Source of the DNA: Xylogone sp. PMI_703
Taxonomy: Eukaryota > Ascomycota > Leotiomycetes
Length of the DNA stretch: 64,000 nucleotides
Assembly: GCA_021399445.1 (NCBI GenBank)
Contig: JAJTUQ010000006.1
Location: 2,294,001-2,358,000 of the forward strand
Direction of reading: 5' to 3'
Below, piece after piece: positions 32,413 to 46,681 of the stretch; positions within the stretch are counted from its first letter, which is position 1, and every line of letters starts with the position of its first letter. The notes under the pieces are model-generated. The model saw only the letters and a program-made list of their open reading frames with translations, was not told the DNA's origin and did not search any database. The position numbers and the translations under genes are program-made.

Positions 32413-33803
32413 ATGGCGGGTCATCGGAAGACAAAATCCACGGGGCCTACACCTCCCCGGCGGACGCTCATCCTCGACAATGGCGCATACACCATAAAAG
32501 CCGGCTTTTCGTCTCCGGAATCGACAGATGAATGCCGGGTCATTCCCAATTGCCTAGCTAGAGATAGGGAAAAACATGTGTATATTGGATCGCAGTTGGA
32601 GAAGTGTAAAGACTTTGGAGAGATTGTCTTTCGTCGACCTATGGAGAAGGGATATATAGTAAACTGGGAAGCAGAGAAAGAGATTTGGGAGCAAGAATTC
32701 TTTGAAGAAAAGTCACCACAGCGCTGCGATCCAACAGAAACTGGACTAATCCTGACGGAGGCTCCAAATGCTCTTCCAGCCTTGCAGACAAATTGCGATC
32801 AAATTGTTTTTGAAGAGTTCCAGTTCCCCAGTTATTATAGATGCCAAGGTAAGTAATCTATGCCTACCATTGAGGCCTTCCTGACAGAACAATGATAGCT
32901 TCGACCCTAAATGCATATAATGACGTCCAGGCTACGTTCAAGGCTCCACCTCGCGACCCAGCTTCCCCCGTTACACCAGCGGAGATTATTATGTTAATAG
33001 ACTCTGGATACTCCCACACAACAGTCACACCGGTTATACGGGGACGCCCTTTGCAACAATCGATTCGGCGCCTTGATGTTGGAGGAAAGCTCATGACGAA
33101 CTACCTCACACGCTTGTTATCTCTACGTCAATATGATATGAGAAACGACACATATTTAGTAAATGAGATAAAGGAGGCGTGCTGTTACGTCTCGAAAGAT
33201 TTTGAGGCAGATATGGAGTTAACATGGAAAGGAACTAAGGGTGACCGTCGAGAAACTTATACTCTTGCTGGTGGAATAGCGAAGGACTATATCCTTCCAG
33301 ATTATCATACCAGGATGAAAGGAATTGTGCAGGACCATGACCCAGACAGAGCGAACAAGTTGAAGAAGTTATCAACCGGGAAACCTACTGAATCAGCGGA
33401 AGATATCTTGACATTACGAAACGAAAGATTTACAGTCCCAGAGCTTCTATTCAATCCTTCTGCTATTGGAATGAGACAATCCGGGATAGCGCAACTCGTA
33501 ATGGACAGCTTGTCTAGTCTGCCGATGGGTCTCTGGCCAGGTTTCCTTACGAATATTCTCGTGGTTGGAGGGAACGCCAACATTGATGGATTCATCTACA
33601 GACTTCAGGTAGAGATTCGAAAGCTGGCCCCGGCTGAATGTATTGTGCGTGTGGCCAGACCCGCGAACCCGATAGTTAGCACTTGGAATGGTGGCTCTGT
33701 TCTAGCTAAGGATGTGGACACTCTACGACAACTTTCAGTCACTAAGCAGGAATATGAAGAGCATGGAAGTGCTTGGGTGGCTAGGAAATTTGCTAGGAAA
33801 TAG
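32413..33803 (+). CDS. arp6: Actin-related protein 6 (SWR1 complex)
   Basis: Nuclear actin-related protein of the SWR1 remodeller, which places H2A.Z in nucleosomes. Exon 1 32413-32848, intron 32849-32898 (50 nt), exon 2 32899-33803; 446 residues. The actin-fold phosphate 1 loop is TLILDNGAYTIKAGF at the N-terminus. PNCLARDREKHVYIGSQL, LTEAPNALPALQTNCDQIVFEEFQF and IDSGYSHTTVTPVIRGRPL follow as in Arp6, then VVGGNANIDGF (phosphate 2 region) and a C-terminus ending RKFARK. Start chosen at MAGHRKTKS, since residues before it are not conserved and lie close to the divergent gene. Shares a 197-bp promoter with the GCIP-like gene. Confidence 0.95.
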
Positions 33804-34697
33804 CACAATGTGCATATTCAAGTATAGATACCTGCCAAAATCAAGGTCGACCCGCTCAAAAGGATGCCGGAGGAAATCGTCGATATTATACAAGCTCGAA
33901 TCAATGCGTCGAACTGATACAACAATACGGCGAGAGAAAGATCTCTACACTTTGAATAACATAAATTCATCAAGCCCTTCTTCTAGAGGATTGGGAAGCC
34001 GCACGAGGAGGGAGGTTGGTCGAACAGAACCAGATTATCCAAGTAGTTGATCATATATCAACTAAAAGACTACGCAATTGAAAGGGCTATCTTACCGCCA
34101 CCGCGGTCAAGGAGTTGCTTAATCGAACCTTGCCTAATGGGATGCCCTGGCAACGTATTACTTCGTGCAAGACGTTGCTTACTACAGCAGTGAATATCAC
34201 CGGCTGTGATTGCTAGCGTTGGAATAAACCATTAGGGGTGGCCTAAATGGAGGGTGTAGTTAGCCTTTGTGGAACGACAGTTATCTGGAGTAATAAATAA
34301 ACTTCCAGCGTGGATATGCTAAGACCTAATAATTCAACACATTGAAACATGTTATGTCATATTCTGCTTAAGTCGTTATGGGTGCAGACAGGCTTTCGCC
34401 AGTAGGCTTGCACATTCACTAGGCTTTCTTGTGGACGGATTGAAGCGCTTGCGTGTTCCCGTTCCAATTTCACCAGCTCAATTACTGTGTTAATTAAGAT
34501 AATGACATTCAGTCCATATTATCTATGCCCAAGGCTTTCTATTTCTCTTATATAATCTACATTGTCTGTATATCCTCATTTATATGGGTATATATTTCTA
34601 TCTCGCAGCCAACACAAGTTCGTAGATGTCTTAATTCAAATAACCGTTTAAGCATCATATCATCTCATTCAGCATGACCTCTCGTATAGCACATGGC
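33804..34697. other. Convergent intergenic region arp6 / afg1
   Basis: 894 bp between two convergent 3' ends. AT-rich; no gene or repeat recognised. Confidence 0.4.
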
Positions 34698-36472
34698 TTA
34701 CATGCTGTCCTCCAGCTGTCGGCTTCTGACCTTCTGCCAACTATCCTTCTCTTGTTTTCCGCCGTACTTTTCAAGTCCCATTCCGCGCTCAACCCACTCT
34801 TGACTTCCCATTTCACTCAATCTACTCAAAGCTCTCGCGAATGCAAACTTCTCCTCATCGCCGGTGAAAATACTACTGTTCTTCAGTGTATCCATGTTCA
34901 TTCCTAAATCATCCATTAAGCTGCGCATTGAGTCTTCAATGTTCTCGCCTTCTGCTGCTACTTCCGCTTTCAATTCTTTTATTTCCTCTTTGGAAAGGAA
35001 TAGCTGTGACAAAGGGACTTCCGTTGTGAGAACCAGTTTTGCTCGTGCTTCATATACAGCATCTATGAAGGTAATAAATCTTCTTGCAAGATCTCGTTCA
35101 CGGTATGTCATCTCTGGTACATTTGTGACTATAAAGGCATCGTAGCATCTTGTCAACTCAATGTAATCCGCAGCACTAGTGGGTCGGCCAATAAGCTCAT
35201 CGAAGGTGAACATGGCAGCTCTTCCAGATACTTTGGGGACATGAATCTCTCTTCCCCACACGACTTGTGTTTCTGGATGAGGCTTGTCTTGTTCGATATC
35301 ACCCAGAAAACGGAACCATTTCTCAGCATGTGTATTCGCATGGGCATCAAGAGGAGAATGATAGACTCCGGAAGGAGGACGAGGTACCTTGCGATAATCG
35401 GTTGGAGAATCTAGGTTTATGACATGCAACCGAGATTTGAGGAGATTAATACAGGGGATGAAAGAAGACCGTTGAATGCCGTTTTTATAAAGATCATCAG
35501 GATGGCGATTAGAGGTTGTGACAAGGACAACACCATGAGACATCAAAGCTTCTAGGAGTCTATAATGACAAGTTAACGCAACTATACCAGGGTAGGCTAT
35601 GGATTGGGGGAACTGAATTACCTTCTTAGAATCATTGCATCCGCCACATCCGTACATTGAAACTCGTCAAAACAGAGCACGTTTCCTTTCTCTGCAATAT
35701 CAGCTGCTACATATGGAATGGCATCAAAATCATTTCCATGCTGCATCTTCATCTGATGAAGTCTCTTATGCACATCCTGCATGAAGTTGTGGAAATGAAT
35801 GCGTGTTTTCGAGGTAACATTGGAAGGTAGGGTTTCATAAAACAAGTCCATCAGCATTGTCTTTCCACTACCAACGTCACCATACAGGTAGAGGCCCCGT
35901 GGGAGATTTTTGGGAATTTCTTTCAAAGCAGCCTCCTTCGCCTTAGAAGAACTGCCAAAGAGCCGTCCGAAGATAGAGGCTTGTTCTGGTTGGAGGGATT
36001 CAATGGTTGGGTGTACCACAGGCGGTGCATTGTAATTTTTGAGCTCGTCATGCAGGTGCTGAAGACTCTGGATGATTCCTCTCTGGTGTTCATCATCTCG
36101 TAGCCTGCCATTCGCTACACGCGCATCATATTCGGCCAGAGGACCCTGATCAGTGGGGTTCACTGCAAAAGATTGTGAGCAATTTCCAGACATTCGAAAC
36201 AAGAAATACATACCATTTCGCACAGTCGCCAGTCCCCGTCTTTGCCCAGCAACAAACACGGCAGGGAGTGCGAACGGAGCTCTCGCCGTGGAAGCTGTCT
36301 TCACTCGCGGTCCAACTCCTGCGAGCCTTATGACGGCATTGCTACTACGGCGCTGTTGGTTGCATTGAACACAAACACCACGTCGAGAACCCAAACTTGT
36401 ATGCGCGGTCCAAGAACGCTGCAGTAGCAATCGCTGCGCCGTGCGGGAAGGGACCTGGGATCGAATTCTCAT
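34698..36472 (-). CDS. afg1: AFG1-like mitochondrial AAA-type ATPase
   Basis: Inner-membrane ATPase related to yeast Afg1 and human LACE1/AFG1L, involved in turnover of respiratory subunits. Exons: 36472-36214, 36162-35622, 35559-34698; introns 51 and 62 nt; 553 residues. The first ~80 residues are Arg/Ser/Ala-rich ([16 protein letters not shown], ending near [11 protein letters not shown]), a mitochondrial presequence. [21 protein letters not shown] is the family start block. Walker A GDVGSGKT is at about 181-188, Walker B VLCFDEFQ about 80 residues later. [23 protein letters not shown] is the sensor-type motif unique to this family. Divergent from MED16. Confidence 0.95.
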
Positions 36473-37219
36473 ACTTTGAGGAAACTGATGGAAGTGACAA
36501 ATCTAGTGTTTTAATCCGCAATGGGGGTTGTGGCTATTGGTACATAATGATAATAGGGTATATATACAAAGCCGAGCCTCTCAAGAGAGAAATATTGAAG
36601 ACAAGAAAGCTTGGTAAGTATGGCGTGAACGAGAAGAGCACTGTAGTTGTTTTATTCCGGCCGCATGTGGATCGGAAGTGGAAGGGAAAGGCTGCGGAAA
36701 TGTATCGGGGCAAACATGCCGAGGTGGCTACTTCCGGGGTTTGTGATGATGAAATTTTAGTAGGTACAGGTACTTTGGTTTCACATGCGATGGTGGTGGT
36801 CTCGGTAGTACCATGTACTCCAAAGACGATCGGATAAAAATCTATCGCCGAGACTAGAAAGGCGTCGTATAATAATAAAAGTGGCTGTAGAATACTATGT
36901 TGTTCAATTTTGTACCCAAAATGTGCTTGGGCTATTTTTTTCTGCTATAGGGATTACAAGTATGAGTTTAACTGGCTTTGATACTGTAAGCTGGATGAAC
37001 CGTTTGTTGCTGTGCGGACAGTTCTGCGCTCCTGCCGCAACAGACATCCGTAGTATTTAGCGCAAGGCTGTTCTTCCGCCTGCTCGCTCTCAGTCATTTA
37101 TGGATAGCCTCTCTTCCATCATGATCCCGTGACACGACACTAATTTGTGTTTAGACTGAATTGAATTTAGGCTATCTTCGCTGGTTGTAAATCTTCAATC
37201 CCTCTCCCCTAGGGGGAAG
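36473..37219. promoter_or_regulatory. Divergent intergenic region afg1 / MED16
   Basis: 747 bp with the promoters of both genes. A plus-strand open frame of 146 codons (36397-36837) overlaps the afg1 start and has no recognisable product; I treat it as chance. Confidence 0.4.
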
Positions 37220-40200
37220 ATGCCACTCATGATGGAAGACGAAATGGAAGTTGACATTGACGACCTCTTTGGCGATGGCGCTGGCCTTGCCATGCCAGCA
37301 CGTCCGCCTTCGAAGGAACTTTACCAGAGAATTGATGAATTGAGAGCAATTGGGTGTTGTCAGTACGTGTCCTTGCGAAGCCTGAACTAAGGGATTCAAT
37401 CTCACCAAATTGGTTTAGATCTATTGCATGGTCCAAATGGGGAAGTATAGCCTCTATTGCCCCTAATGGAGCTACACTTGAGCTCCGAAATTTACGCTGC
37501 AGTCCTGAAAACGGCGACTGGGCTTTGAGTGAACCGACTTCAACTCACCAGTTAAGCAATGAGTTAGATGGCGGTCCTCTTAAGCATCTGTGCTGGGGAC
37601 CTTCCGGATCCGAACTTGCGGTAATTGACTCAGTGGGACGTATTACCATATTGAGTTTGTTTTCCTCCTTAAATAAGCCCACGTTATCTAGACAGTGTCA
37701 GGCTGATCCTGTGGATGACCTACATGCCGTTGTGGGATGTTACTGGCTCAATCTCGCCCCTTATCCTCCAAACCGACCAGTTTGTTAACCCAGCTCCCCT
37801 GGTGTCCTGAACTTCACTAAGGTGTTTTCAATTAGACGATTTTAAATGGCCCTGCAATAAAGGATGGGCCTACCTATAAGTATGAAGCCTCACAGGCACC
37901 TGTATTAGGCCCTTGCCACCCCAATCACTCAAAATCCGCCTTTGTGTGCATAACTACGAATGGCATCCTGAGGGTATTATGGCCACAAAATACCGGTAAA
38001 TGGTATGAATGCCACACAGAGCTCGAGAGCATAGTGTCATCAGATGATCTAATAACTCATGCGTCCATATGTTCTGACAAGAGTAAGATTGATGCATCAT
38101 AGACTGTATGCTTTAGCTAACTTGGGCTCTCTAAGCTGGCACTCTTCTCATCGCCTTCGCCACTACTTCGAAGCAATTACGCACCGTGCGTGCGTTGATT
38201 GATTGGGGATTGCCAAAAGTCCCCGACAAGATCCCCGTTGCTACTTTACCCCTGAATCCATCAGTTAAAACCCGTCATCTAGCTATCACCAGCTGGCTTC
38301 ACGATGTACCCAGTGAGACTTTAAATGCTTCACAACTTGAGGGTTCAATGACTGAATTGACACATCTCGAGTTCCTACCACCCTGCTTTGATGCAAATAA
38401 TCAGATGACACCTCCAACAATTGTAGCAATTCGCTCCTATTTACCGCCTCTAACAACGCAGTACAACCAAACAGTTCATACCACGATTGATAGATGGGAA
38501 GTTCACGAGAAACAGCAAGCAGTTCATTCGGCTTTTGAGCAGCTCAGCTCAAGGAGAAATAGCGTGGGCTCTCAACCGGGAGTAAGTCATTAGCCCATCT
38601 TTACAGTCAAGATCTTGTACTCATTGCCATTAGAATGTAGTATTTCTGAAGAAACTAGAAAGCTTCACCGTGAACAAAATTGTCCTTTCTATGCAAGCAA
38701 TAAACCTTGGGAGGATAATTTGCTTTGCATATAGCGATAGCTCAGTGGACTACCGTGACAGGAATACGATGACGGAGACGTTTAACGATAGTGACCTTAA
38801 CCGCGTGTGGCATCTCTCTCAAATCGGGTTTTCGTATATCGAAGATGAGTCTTGTAAGTACCAGCGACCCCATCTCATATCGATATCTCCTAACATTATC
38901 GGCAGGTTTACAGGCTGCCTTTTCACCCAGTTTCTGTTCTCTAGTTCAGGTAACGAATGACGGAAAGATAAAGTGGAAACCTCTTGAATATCATATTAAC
39001 GATATTGGTTCAACAATGGAAGACCGTGAGTATCTATAATCTATACTTTTAAGGCTGTAACTTACAGTATACAGCACAATATGCGGCTATGATTGCAGCA
39101 TTAGCCTTGTCATGCTCTACTGCAGTTATGACCAGTGCTAATCATGATGACTTGATTGCTATTGCTCATAACCATCTAAAAAGTAGTATGTGAACTATGG
39201 GCCTGACAATATTATTTCTAGCTTATCTAATATCCATAGATTTTGCATACGATTGGCTCATTGAGCTTTCCCGTGTCTTCAAAATCACGGTTGACTATTC
39301 GGAGGAACAACACTACGATCTTTTGATCAGGAATACTACCATTCAACTGTGCCTAAGCATCCAGAATTCTCTTGGTTTCGGGGGCGAAAACCGTCCTCGG
39401 AGCTTTGGAGGCAAGTTCGCTTGGATTGTTCTTCAGCTACGGAACATTGTGGTATTAGTGACAATGGCAGCGAACATGAAGGTTCCCAATCCGAATAATG
39501 ACAAGACATCTCCTTTGGAGGATCCCGGTAAGCCCTTATTACTATGCCTGAACTGATTGCAATAAGACTGTTGGCTAAATATTCATTATAGAGGTCATTA
39601 ACGCTCTGGCTGGTTCAGTCCACTGGATTCTCGATTTAATGGCATGGTTAACAGATACTCTGCTCACCCTCCCAAGCACTCTTCCCTCTGGCATGTCCTT
39701 AACGAACGCATCAAATCTTTCCTTGCCGGATCTCCTAAACCATTTACACTCTACAAATGCCATATCTCTACATCTCCTTCTCTCGTCTCCGACCCGTGGC
39801 TTTTTAACAGCAATTTGCCGTCGACTAGCTCATCTTGATTATATAGCTCGGAAAGCTATAGCGCAACCAGGGCAAGGTCAATCTAATAACTCACCAAACA
39901 TAAACAATCCGAATAACCCTAATCAGCACATGAATCCTAACCAACAACATCCCTCAAGTGTATCGCCTGCACTTCGAGCCGCCTACTATCAAATAGCTAC
40001 TTTAACAGCCAATACAATCATACGCACAAAAACCTTCGAGACTCTTCTATCGTCTCTGACTACATCGATCAAGACCGCCTATTCAACGGCCAATCCCTCG
40101 CTCTCCGGTTCACCACAAGCCGAGAGGGCCCGCAATGCTCTAGAGATCAAGATGCTATTTGGAGGTGAAATCCCAGCAGCATTTAAACCTGTTATCATAG

Positions 40201-40607
40201 AACTATTCTCTACTCTACTCCCCGCCCTTCGGGAAGAGACAGACCCAGGAAGGCTTTTCTTCGGAGACTTCTCGATCCTCGAAGTTGATGAGGATGAGAA
40301 CAGCATAAGGTTACGCAAGTCAAAAGGTATGACAATAGACTGCTTCCGAAAGACTTGGCTTAAAAACCCACCAAAATCTCTTCATCCCACAAATGGTACT
40401 GGCGACAAGAGTGGAGACCACGCCCATGCGCCAGACCAAGCTACGCCAAAGAACTCTACTCGTTGGCGAAGGTGTGCACGGTGTGCTGCTGTAATGGAGG
40501 ATGTTCTCAGCAATAGACACGCATTGCAATGGCTAGTTATGCAGCAGAGGAGATGCTTCTGTAGCGGATATTGGGATACTATTAATTTTGGAGACCAGGC
40601 TGCTTAA
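37220..40607 (+). CDS. med16: Mediator complex subunit 16 (Sin4/MED16)
   Basis: Tail-module subunit of Mediator, which receives signals from activators. Nine exons: 37220-37362, 37419-37779, 37836-38082, 38136-38581, 38634-38853, 38906-39025, 39075-39185, 39240-39527, 39592-40607; introns 49-64 nt; 983 residues. The acidic start MEVDIDDLFG is followed by a WD40-like N-terminal half (SIAWSKWGSIASIAPNG, HLCWGPSGSELAVIDSVGRI). The middle has TRHLAITSWLHD and ITVDYSEEQHYDLLIRNTTIQ, then SFGGKFAWIVLQLRNIVVL. The C-terminus has paired Cys (RWRRCARCAAVMED, RRCFCSGYWDTINFG), a probable zinc site. The second intron uses a weak donor, GTTTGT. It is one of two Mediator subunits in this window. Confidence 0.93.
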
Positions 40608-41545
40608 CAATTTTCTTTTTTTTGGTTAACATATGGATACCTAGACTAAGATTGCGATTCATGTGCAATGGGAGTCTAACATAGCGAGACTTCTTCTCGT
40701 TTTCTAGACTGTCTTCAGGATTAGAATATAATGTTTCCCTCGATTACAGCTTGTGCAGATATTGAGATGAGATGTATGTGATTAAGATAAAGTACGTAAC
40801 GTGGCGAGTCTCAACAGCAACCATAATGTAGCTCTACTTCACCTTGCCTAGCGGCCAAAACTAGAACCTCCCCCCATGTTCTTCATAGCCCCAAATAAGT
40901 AATACCTGTCCAACACAACAGGCGCTATTATGTACAATGTCAGGTCAAATCGTGTTGCTGGAGGAATAGGGCTAATAAAGCCTAATTATCTACAAGTGTA
41001 GACGTTAGGGGAGATGTAGGCGTATGTATGTTAGTGCATAAATAGGGCATGAACTCTTTTGTCATTCCAATTATTTTTTGCTATACACCTGTTCTTCCTG
41101 TTTCTATTTATATGCACATATTATAGTGTAGCTTTTTCGTCTTTCTTCTCTCCGAATATATTGCGTTGGGTAGTGGTGAAGCGAGGGGTGTTGAGAATAG
41201 CTAAATGAGTTAGTAAGTTGTTAGAATGCCGTGTAGTTGGGCAAGTTCTTCGATCACAATTAATAGCATAGATCAGGGAATATTATGTCAAATGTGATAG
41301 AAGTCTTATCAGACTTTCAGTATGTATATATATTCGAGCTTGGTGTAGTCTCTAATTAGTGAACGGTAATGCAGTCTACAAGTATAACCAAAGATAGATG
41401 CCTCCTGAGATCTAGATCTAGAGTGTAGCAGTAGACTACCAATATAAACAGAATGTAAATTTCGAACCACAATTAGACATATTATGCAGTTATATTGCTT
41501 CGCGTCTCTCGGGATCTTTCAAAGAAATCGTTATAGGACCAAATC
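40608..41545. other. Convergent intergenic region MED16 / R3H gene
   Basis: 938 bp, strongly AT-rich with many TAT and ATA runs; 3' flanks only. No gene recognised. Confidence 0.4.
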
Positions 41546-42700
41546 TCATGCCGTGATCTCATAGTTCATGGCGCCCAGGGGCCGTGGTAATTCTCCGAAG
41601 CTGTTGGTAAGGCGTCTGCCACTCTTCATCTCCTTAATGCTGACGTAAACCTCCCTGCGGGCAGGATTTCCTGTTGTTACAGATCGGGAACTCAGGCCGT
41701 AGTATGCAGCGATAGAATGAACAAGCCAGCGACTAGAAGTTTCCGAATAGTTAGCGAACAGTGCATGACGTGTAGTACCAGTCACATACCCAAAGCTAGC
41801 CCCATGGTCATCTGCTAACGAGTCAAATATCAGCTTCTCCTTCTGGAGTTCCTTCTCAACGGTCTCCCTTTGCTCGTCGCTCATAGTACCATTCCTTCCA
41901 ACAAACACGATCTCGTCGTCCTCACTGTCGACCTCGACATCCTCTTTCTGCTTCTGCTTCGTCTCCCACTCCTTGACAAATTCACGGATTTCTTCTTCCA
42001 GCTCCTGCAAAAGCGTCTTTGCTCCCTTGCTCTTCTTTATCCGCATCTTCAGCTCCTGCGGGACTCGGCCTTTCTGATCATCCTGAACGCCAGCACGCTT
42101 TGCCGCAGCACGTTTCTTGGAAGCAGCAACCTCTTCAGCCCTGTGGCGAACTCCTCCATCCCAGAGAGGAGCAAGATGGTAAGGGACAGCATGGACGGGG
42201 TAGGTTGGATGAACTTCCCAGTCTGATGGCAGTGGTGGCTGCGCATTAGGGACGTGGAGGAGATGGTCTGAATGTCAAGAAGTATCTGATCAGTGATCAT
42301 CACAACTTTGATGGGATGCTTTGGTATGCAGATAGCATCCCATCATACATACATAGGCGGTGTATATAGATATATACGCACGCCCACGCGGTGCTCACTC
42401 ACCGTTCTCCCATCTTTGCCTCCGTCGACTACCCTCCTTGCCCTTCAGGAGTGCCTCGCGGCGTTTCTGGCTGTCCCGACGCAGCGGCTCCCGACGCGGT
42501 TTATAGATAGTCTTCGCAGGCTTGTCTTCGTCCACATCATCGAGAGGGATGGACAGCTTGAGGCCAGGAGTGGTTGTTGAAACCGTGAGCGATTCGAGAG
42601 CAGACACAGTCCAGGCTTCGATATCCACCTGCCGTTGAGCAGCGGCCTGTTGCTGCTCCTGTTGCTGCTCGGGAGGTGGGACAGCGCTGTAGATAGCCAT
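41546..42700 (-). CDS. R3H-domain protein with R3H-associated N-terminal domain
   Basis: Predicted single-stranded nucleic-acid-binding protein of unknown role. Exons: 42700-42403, 42267-41790, 41732-41546; introns 135 and 57 nt; 320 residues. The N-terminus is Gln/Ala-rich (PPPEQQQEQQQAAAQRQ), then a basic block (RREPLRRDSQKRREALLKG) and the associated domain LPSDWEVHPTYPVHAVPYHLAPLWD. A Lys/Glu-rich coiled-coil segment follows. The R3H core FGRWLVHSIAAYYGLSSRSV has the R-x3-H pair at about residues 260 and 264. Intron 2 is a stopless multiple of 3, so an unspliced reading would insert 19 residues exactly in the R3H core; the CTAAC branch and family alignment show it is an intron. Divergent from spermidine synthase. 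Confidence 0.88.
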
Positions 42701-43294
42701 TGTAGCCGTGGAAGTTGGGCTGGTGAGGGATTGAGATGCGTTCCGAGGTCACTGACGGACGGAGAAGATGGGGGAGGCTAGAGGATCCTTATAACCAGAT
42801 GGGCTGTCGAGTGATGGGGAAGATGGCGACGGTGCAATCGGAGTCACAGACGGAACGTGGTCAGCGCGCTGGGGCTTGTGATAGGGCAGATAGGACGACA
42901 GATACCTCCGGGACGTGTACCAGCCGGTATCCGCTGCAGGCCGAGTGACCCAGCCAGTTTGTACTCCGTGCAGGCTGCCCGTGCGCAATCCATCATGGAC
43001 TAATCGAGACTGACCGCCTTGCGCTTCCACTGCACCTGCGTCACCGTAGAGGCTCTACCCCTCCATAGCTATCGAATACCCGATACCCGGGACTCTGGAT
43101 ACGGCAAACTGCCCAAAATTTTGTGCTTGAAATTTTCCCCACGATAGACAAAGAACATTCCTTTCCTCCAATTCACAATTCTAAGAATTTGGAAAAGCTA
43201 TTTAAAGGTATTGCCTAGGGATTCCAGGTTGTATCTTTCAAAACCCTACTTTCAACAGTATTCTCATTCAGCTTCCCGGCCTTCCTTTCACAAG
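42701..43294. promoter_or_regulatory. Divergent intergenic region R3H gene / spermidine synthase
   Basis: 594 bp. A TATTTAAAG element at 43199-43207 lies ~95 bp before the spermidine synthase ATG and fits a TATA box. No coding frame with support. Confidence 0.4.
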
Positions 43295-44740
<1,446 letters not shown>

Positions 44741-45405
44741 GTACGCCAAGATAAATGCCACGTCGATACTGCATTTATTACTTTTCGGGAACATTTCGGA
44801 CTAAGAGGGGCATAGAAGATACCACGGAGAGGATGGCTTTTTGTTCGTTTACGGTTTAAAAAATGGGGTTTCCACAAAAGTGGATATGAAGGATTCACGA
44901 AAAACTAGCGTCGATGTTAGGATTTGCATATGAGATAGCTTTAGACTCATTAAAAATGGAGAAAAGTTGACGTCTTGAGAAATTAGACAGTTCCAATAAT
45001 AAAAGTATCTCCAACGTTTTCCACTTATCAGCTCAGTATAGTGCAGTGGCTCTCAGCATGCCAAGAAGTATCAGCTGGCATGCAATTCGTGTATGAGTCA
45101 ACCATAATACTGAATGACTCTTCCAGTAAACCATGAAAACTTACGCTGTCCCATTCGACACATTGGCGACAGTAGTGCATGTGATATACGCTGATTCAGG
45201 AGACCTACACGCAACGGATAATGTACTTCGTTTTCTGCAGAACTTGCTTCTAATCATTCCACGCTAAGCTGTCTAACTATTCCGTACAATCGTTACATGA
45301 CCTCTCTGATTAAGTTATCGCTTGCTTCCATGATCCTATCACATACAATACCCGATGAAGTTCTTGAAAAGGAAAGTGAAAGTAGATAGAAATGCCGAAG
45401 AGGGT
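44741..45405. other. Convergent intergenic region spe3 / aminopeptidase
   Basis: 665 bp, AT-rich 3' flanks. Nothing recognised. Confidence 0.4.
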
Positions 45406-46681
45406 TTAGAGTTTAGCAAAAGCCAACTCATACACAAGACCTAAGGTCAAACGAGCATGCTGAAGCATGTGATCGAAGCTCAAGTACTTGATAAGATCTT
45501 CGGTGCCGTGGATATGGTCGTCGGAGTACTGGAAATCGGATTCAATAACGAAAGCAGATGGATATCCGGCCTTTGATGCGGAGGCGTGATCCGAGCAAGC
45601 GTATCCACACTTGGTCTCAACATATGGGATATCGCAGTACTACAAGAAGTTAGTATAATAGTGCGAAGAAGTGGGAGAGGAAGGAATATGACTCACCTCA
45701 GTAACAACCTTCTTAATGAAGTCAGTCAGGTCGGGATCCACAAAGTCAGTAATAACACCGACACGCTCCTTCTCGCCAGCATCGAGAGTCTTCTGTACGA
45801 AGCCAGTCATATCCTGCTGCAACATAGCGCGAACGTCTCTTCCCTCTCGCTCGTATGATTCAAAAATTGCCTGGCTACCGAGCAGACCCCCTTCCTCGGC
45901 GGAATACCAGTGGAACTCAATGGTGTTCCTCGCCTTCCCCTTAACAATTTCTTCGGAGGTAAGCAGAGTACGGAGGGCCTCAAGAATGGTGACTGTTCCG
46001 CTTCCGTCGTCATCAGCCCCAGGTGCAGCAAGGATCCAGGGCAGTAGAAGGTTGATGCTGTCTTGGTGGGCGCCGATGACAACAGTGGAGTTCTTCTGAC
46101 CAGGGATAGTTGCGATCACACTGCTCTGGCCCCATGGGTGCTCAAAAGGTCGCACAGAGGCGCCATGCTCACCTGCGCCAGACTCTCTGATAATATCTTC
46201 TACTTTCTCCTGGAGCCATTCTGACGATTGCTTGCCACTCTGCGAACGGAAGAACCTGGTGTGGAACGACGTGAACGTCTCAAGATTCGACTTCATGTTG
46301 TCCTTCGATAAGGTCTTGAGTAGTGGTTTCAGTTCCTTTTGTTTCACAGGAGCCTCTGGGAAAGTGACTTTGGTCGCTGCGCCAACTCTGTGAGTGCCCA
46401 AGCCTTGGTTCATCGTGATGTCCATGAAGTTCTGGCCATTCTGCGATAGCTTGTTAGCATCCTCCTTCTCTTGCTTTCGCGCACTCAGTACTTACCCTCC
46501 GCATTTCCCATTTCTCATCTTCAGTCACCCATTTCTGCTCTCCATCACCGAGGTCCACGAGGTATAACTCTGCCGCAGCCTCAGGATCGAGAACTACTTG
46601 ATCGGTTTCATACTTCTCGATGAATCGTGCGCTGACGGTGGAGGCCGATAAGGCCAGAAGTGATAGGTTTGAGAACTTCAT
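45406..46681 (-). CDS. lap1: Leucine aminopeptidase, M28 family, secretory
   Basis: Zinc exopeptidase that removes N-terminal residues from peptides outside the cell. Exons: 46681-46496, 46440-45697, 45639-45406; introns 55 and 57 nt, all phase 0; 387 residues. The N-terminus [18 protein letters not shown] is a signal peptide, followed by a propeptide-like region ([22 protein letters not shown]). The metal-site motifs of M28 aminopeptidases are all present: [35 protein letters not shown] and HIHGTED. Two Cys pairs ([18 protein letters not shown]) may form a disulfide. Length matches fungal Lap1 (about 385-390). Divergent from glucosidase II alpha. Confidence 0.95.

Noticed and set aside
36397..36837. 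146-codon plus-strand open frame
   Set aside because: Overlaps the presequence region of the Afg1-like ATPase; no recognisable domain.
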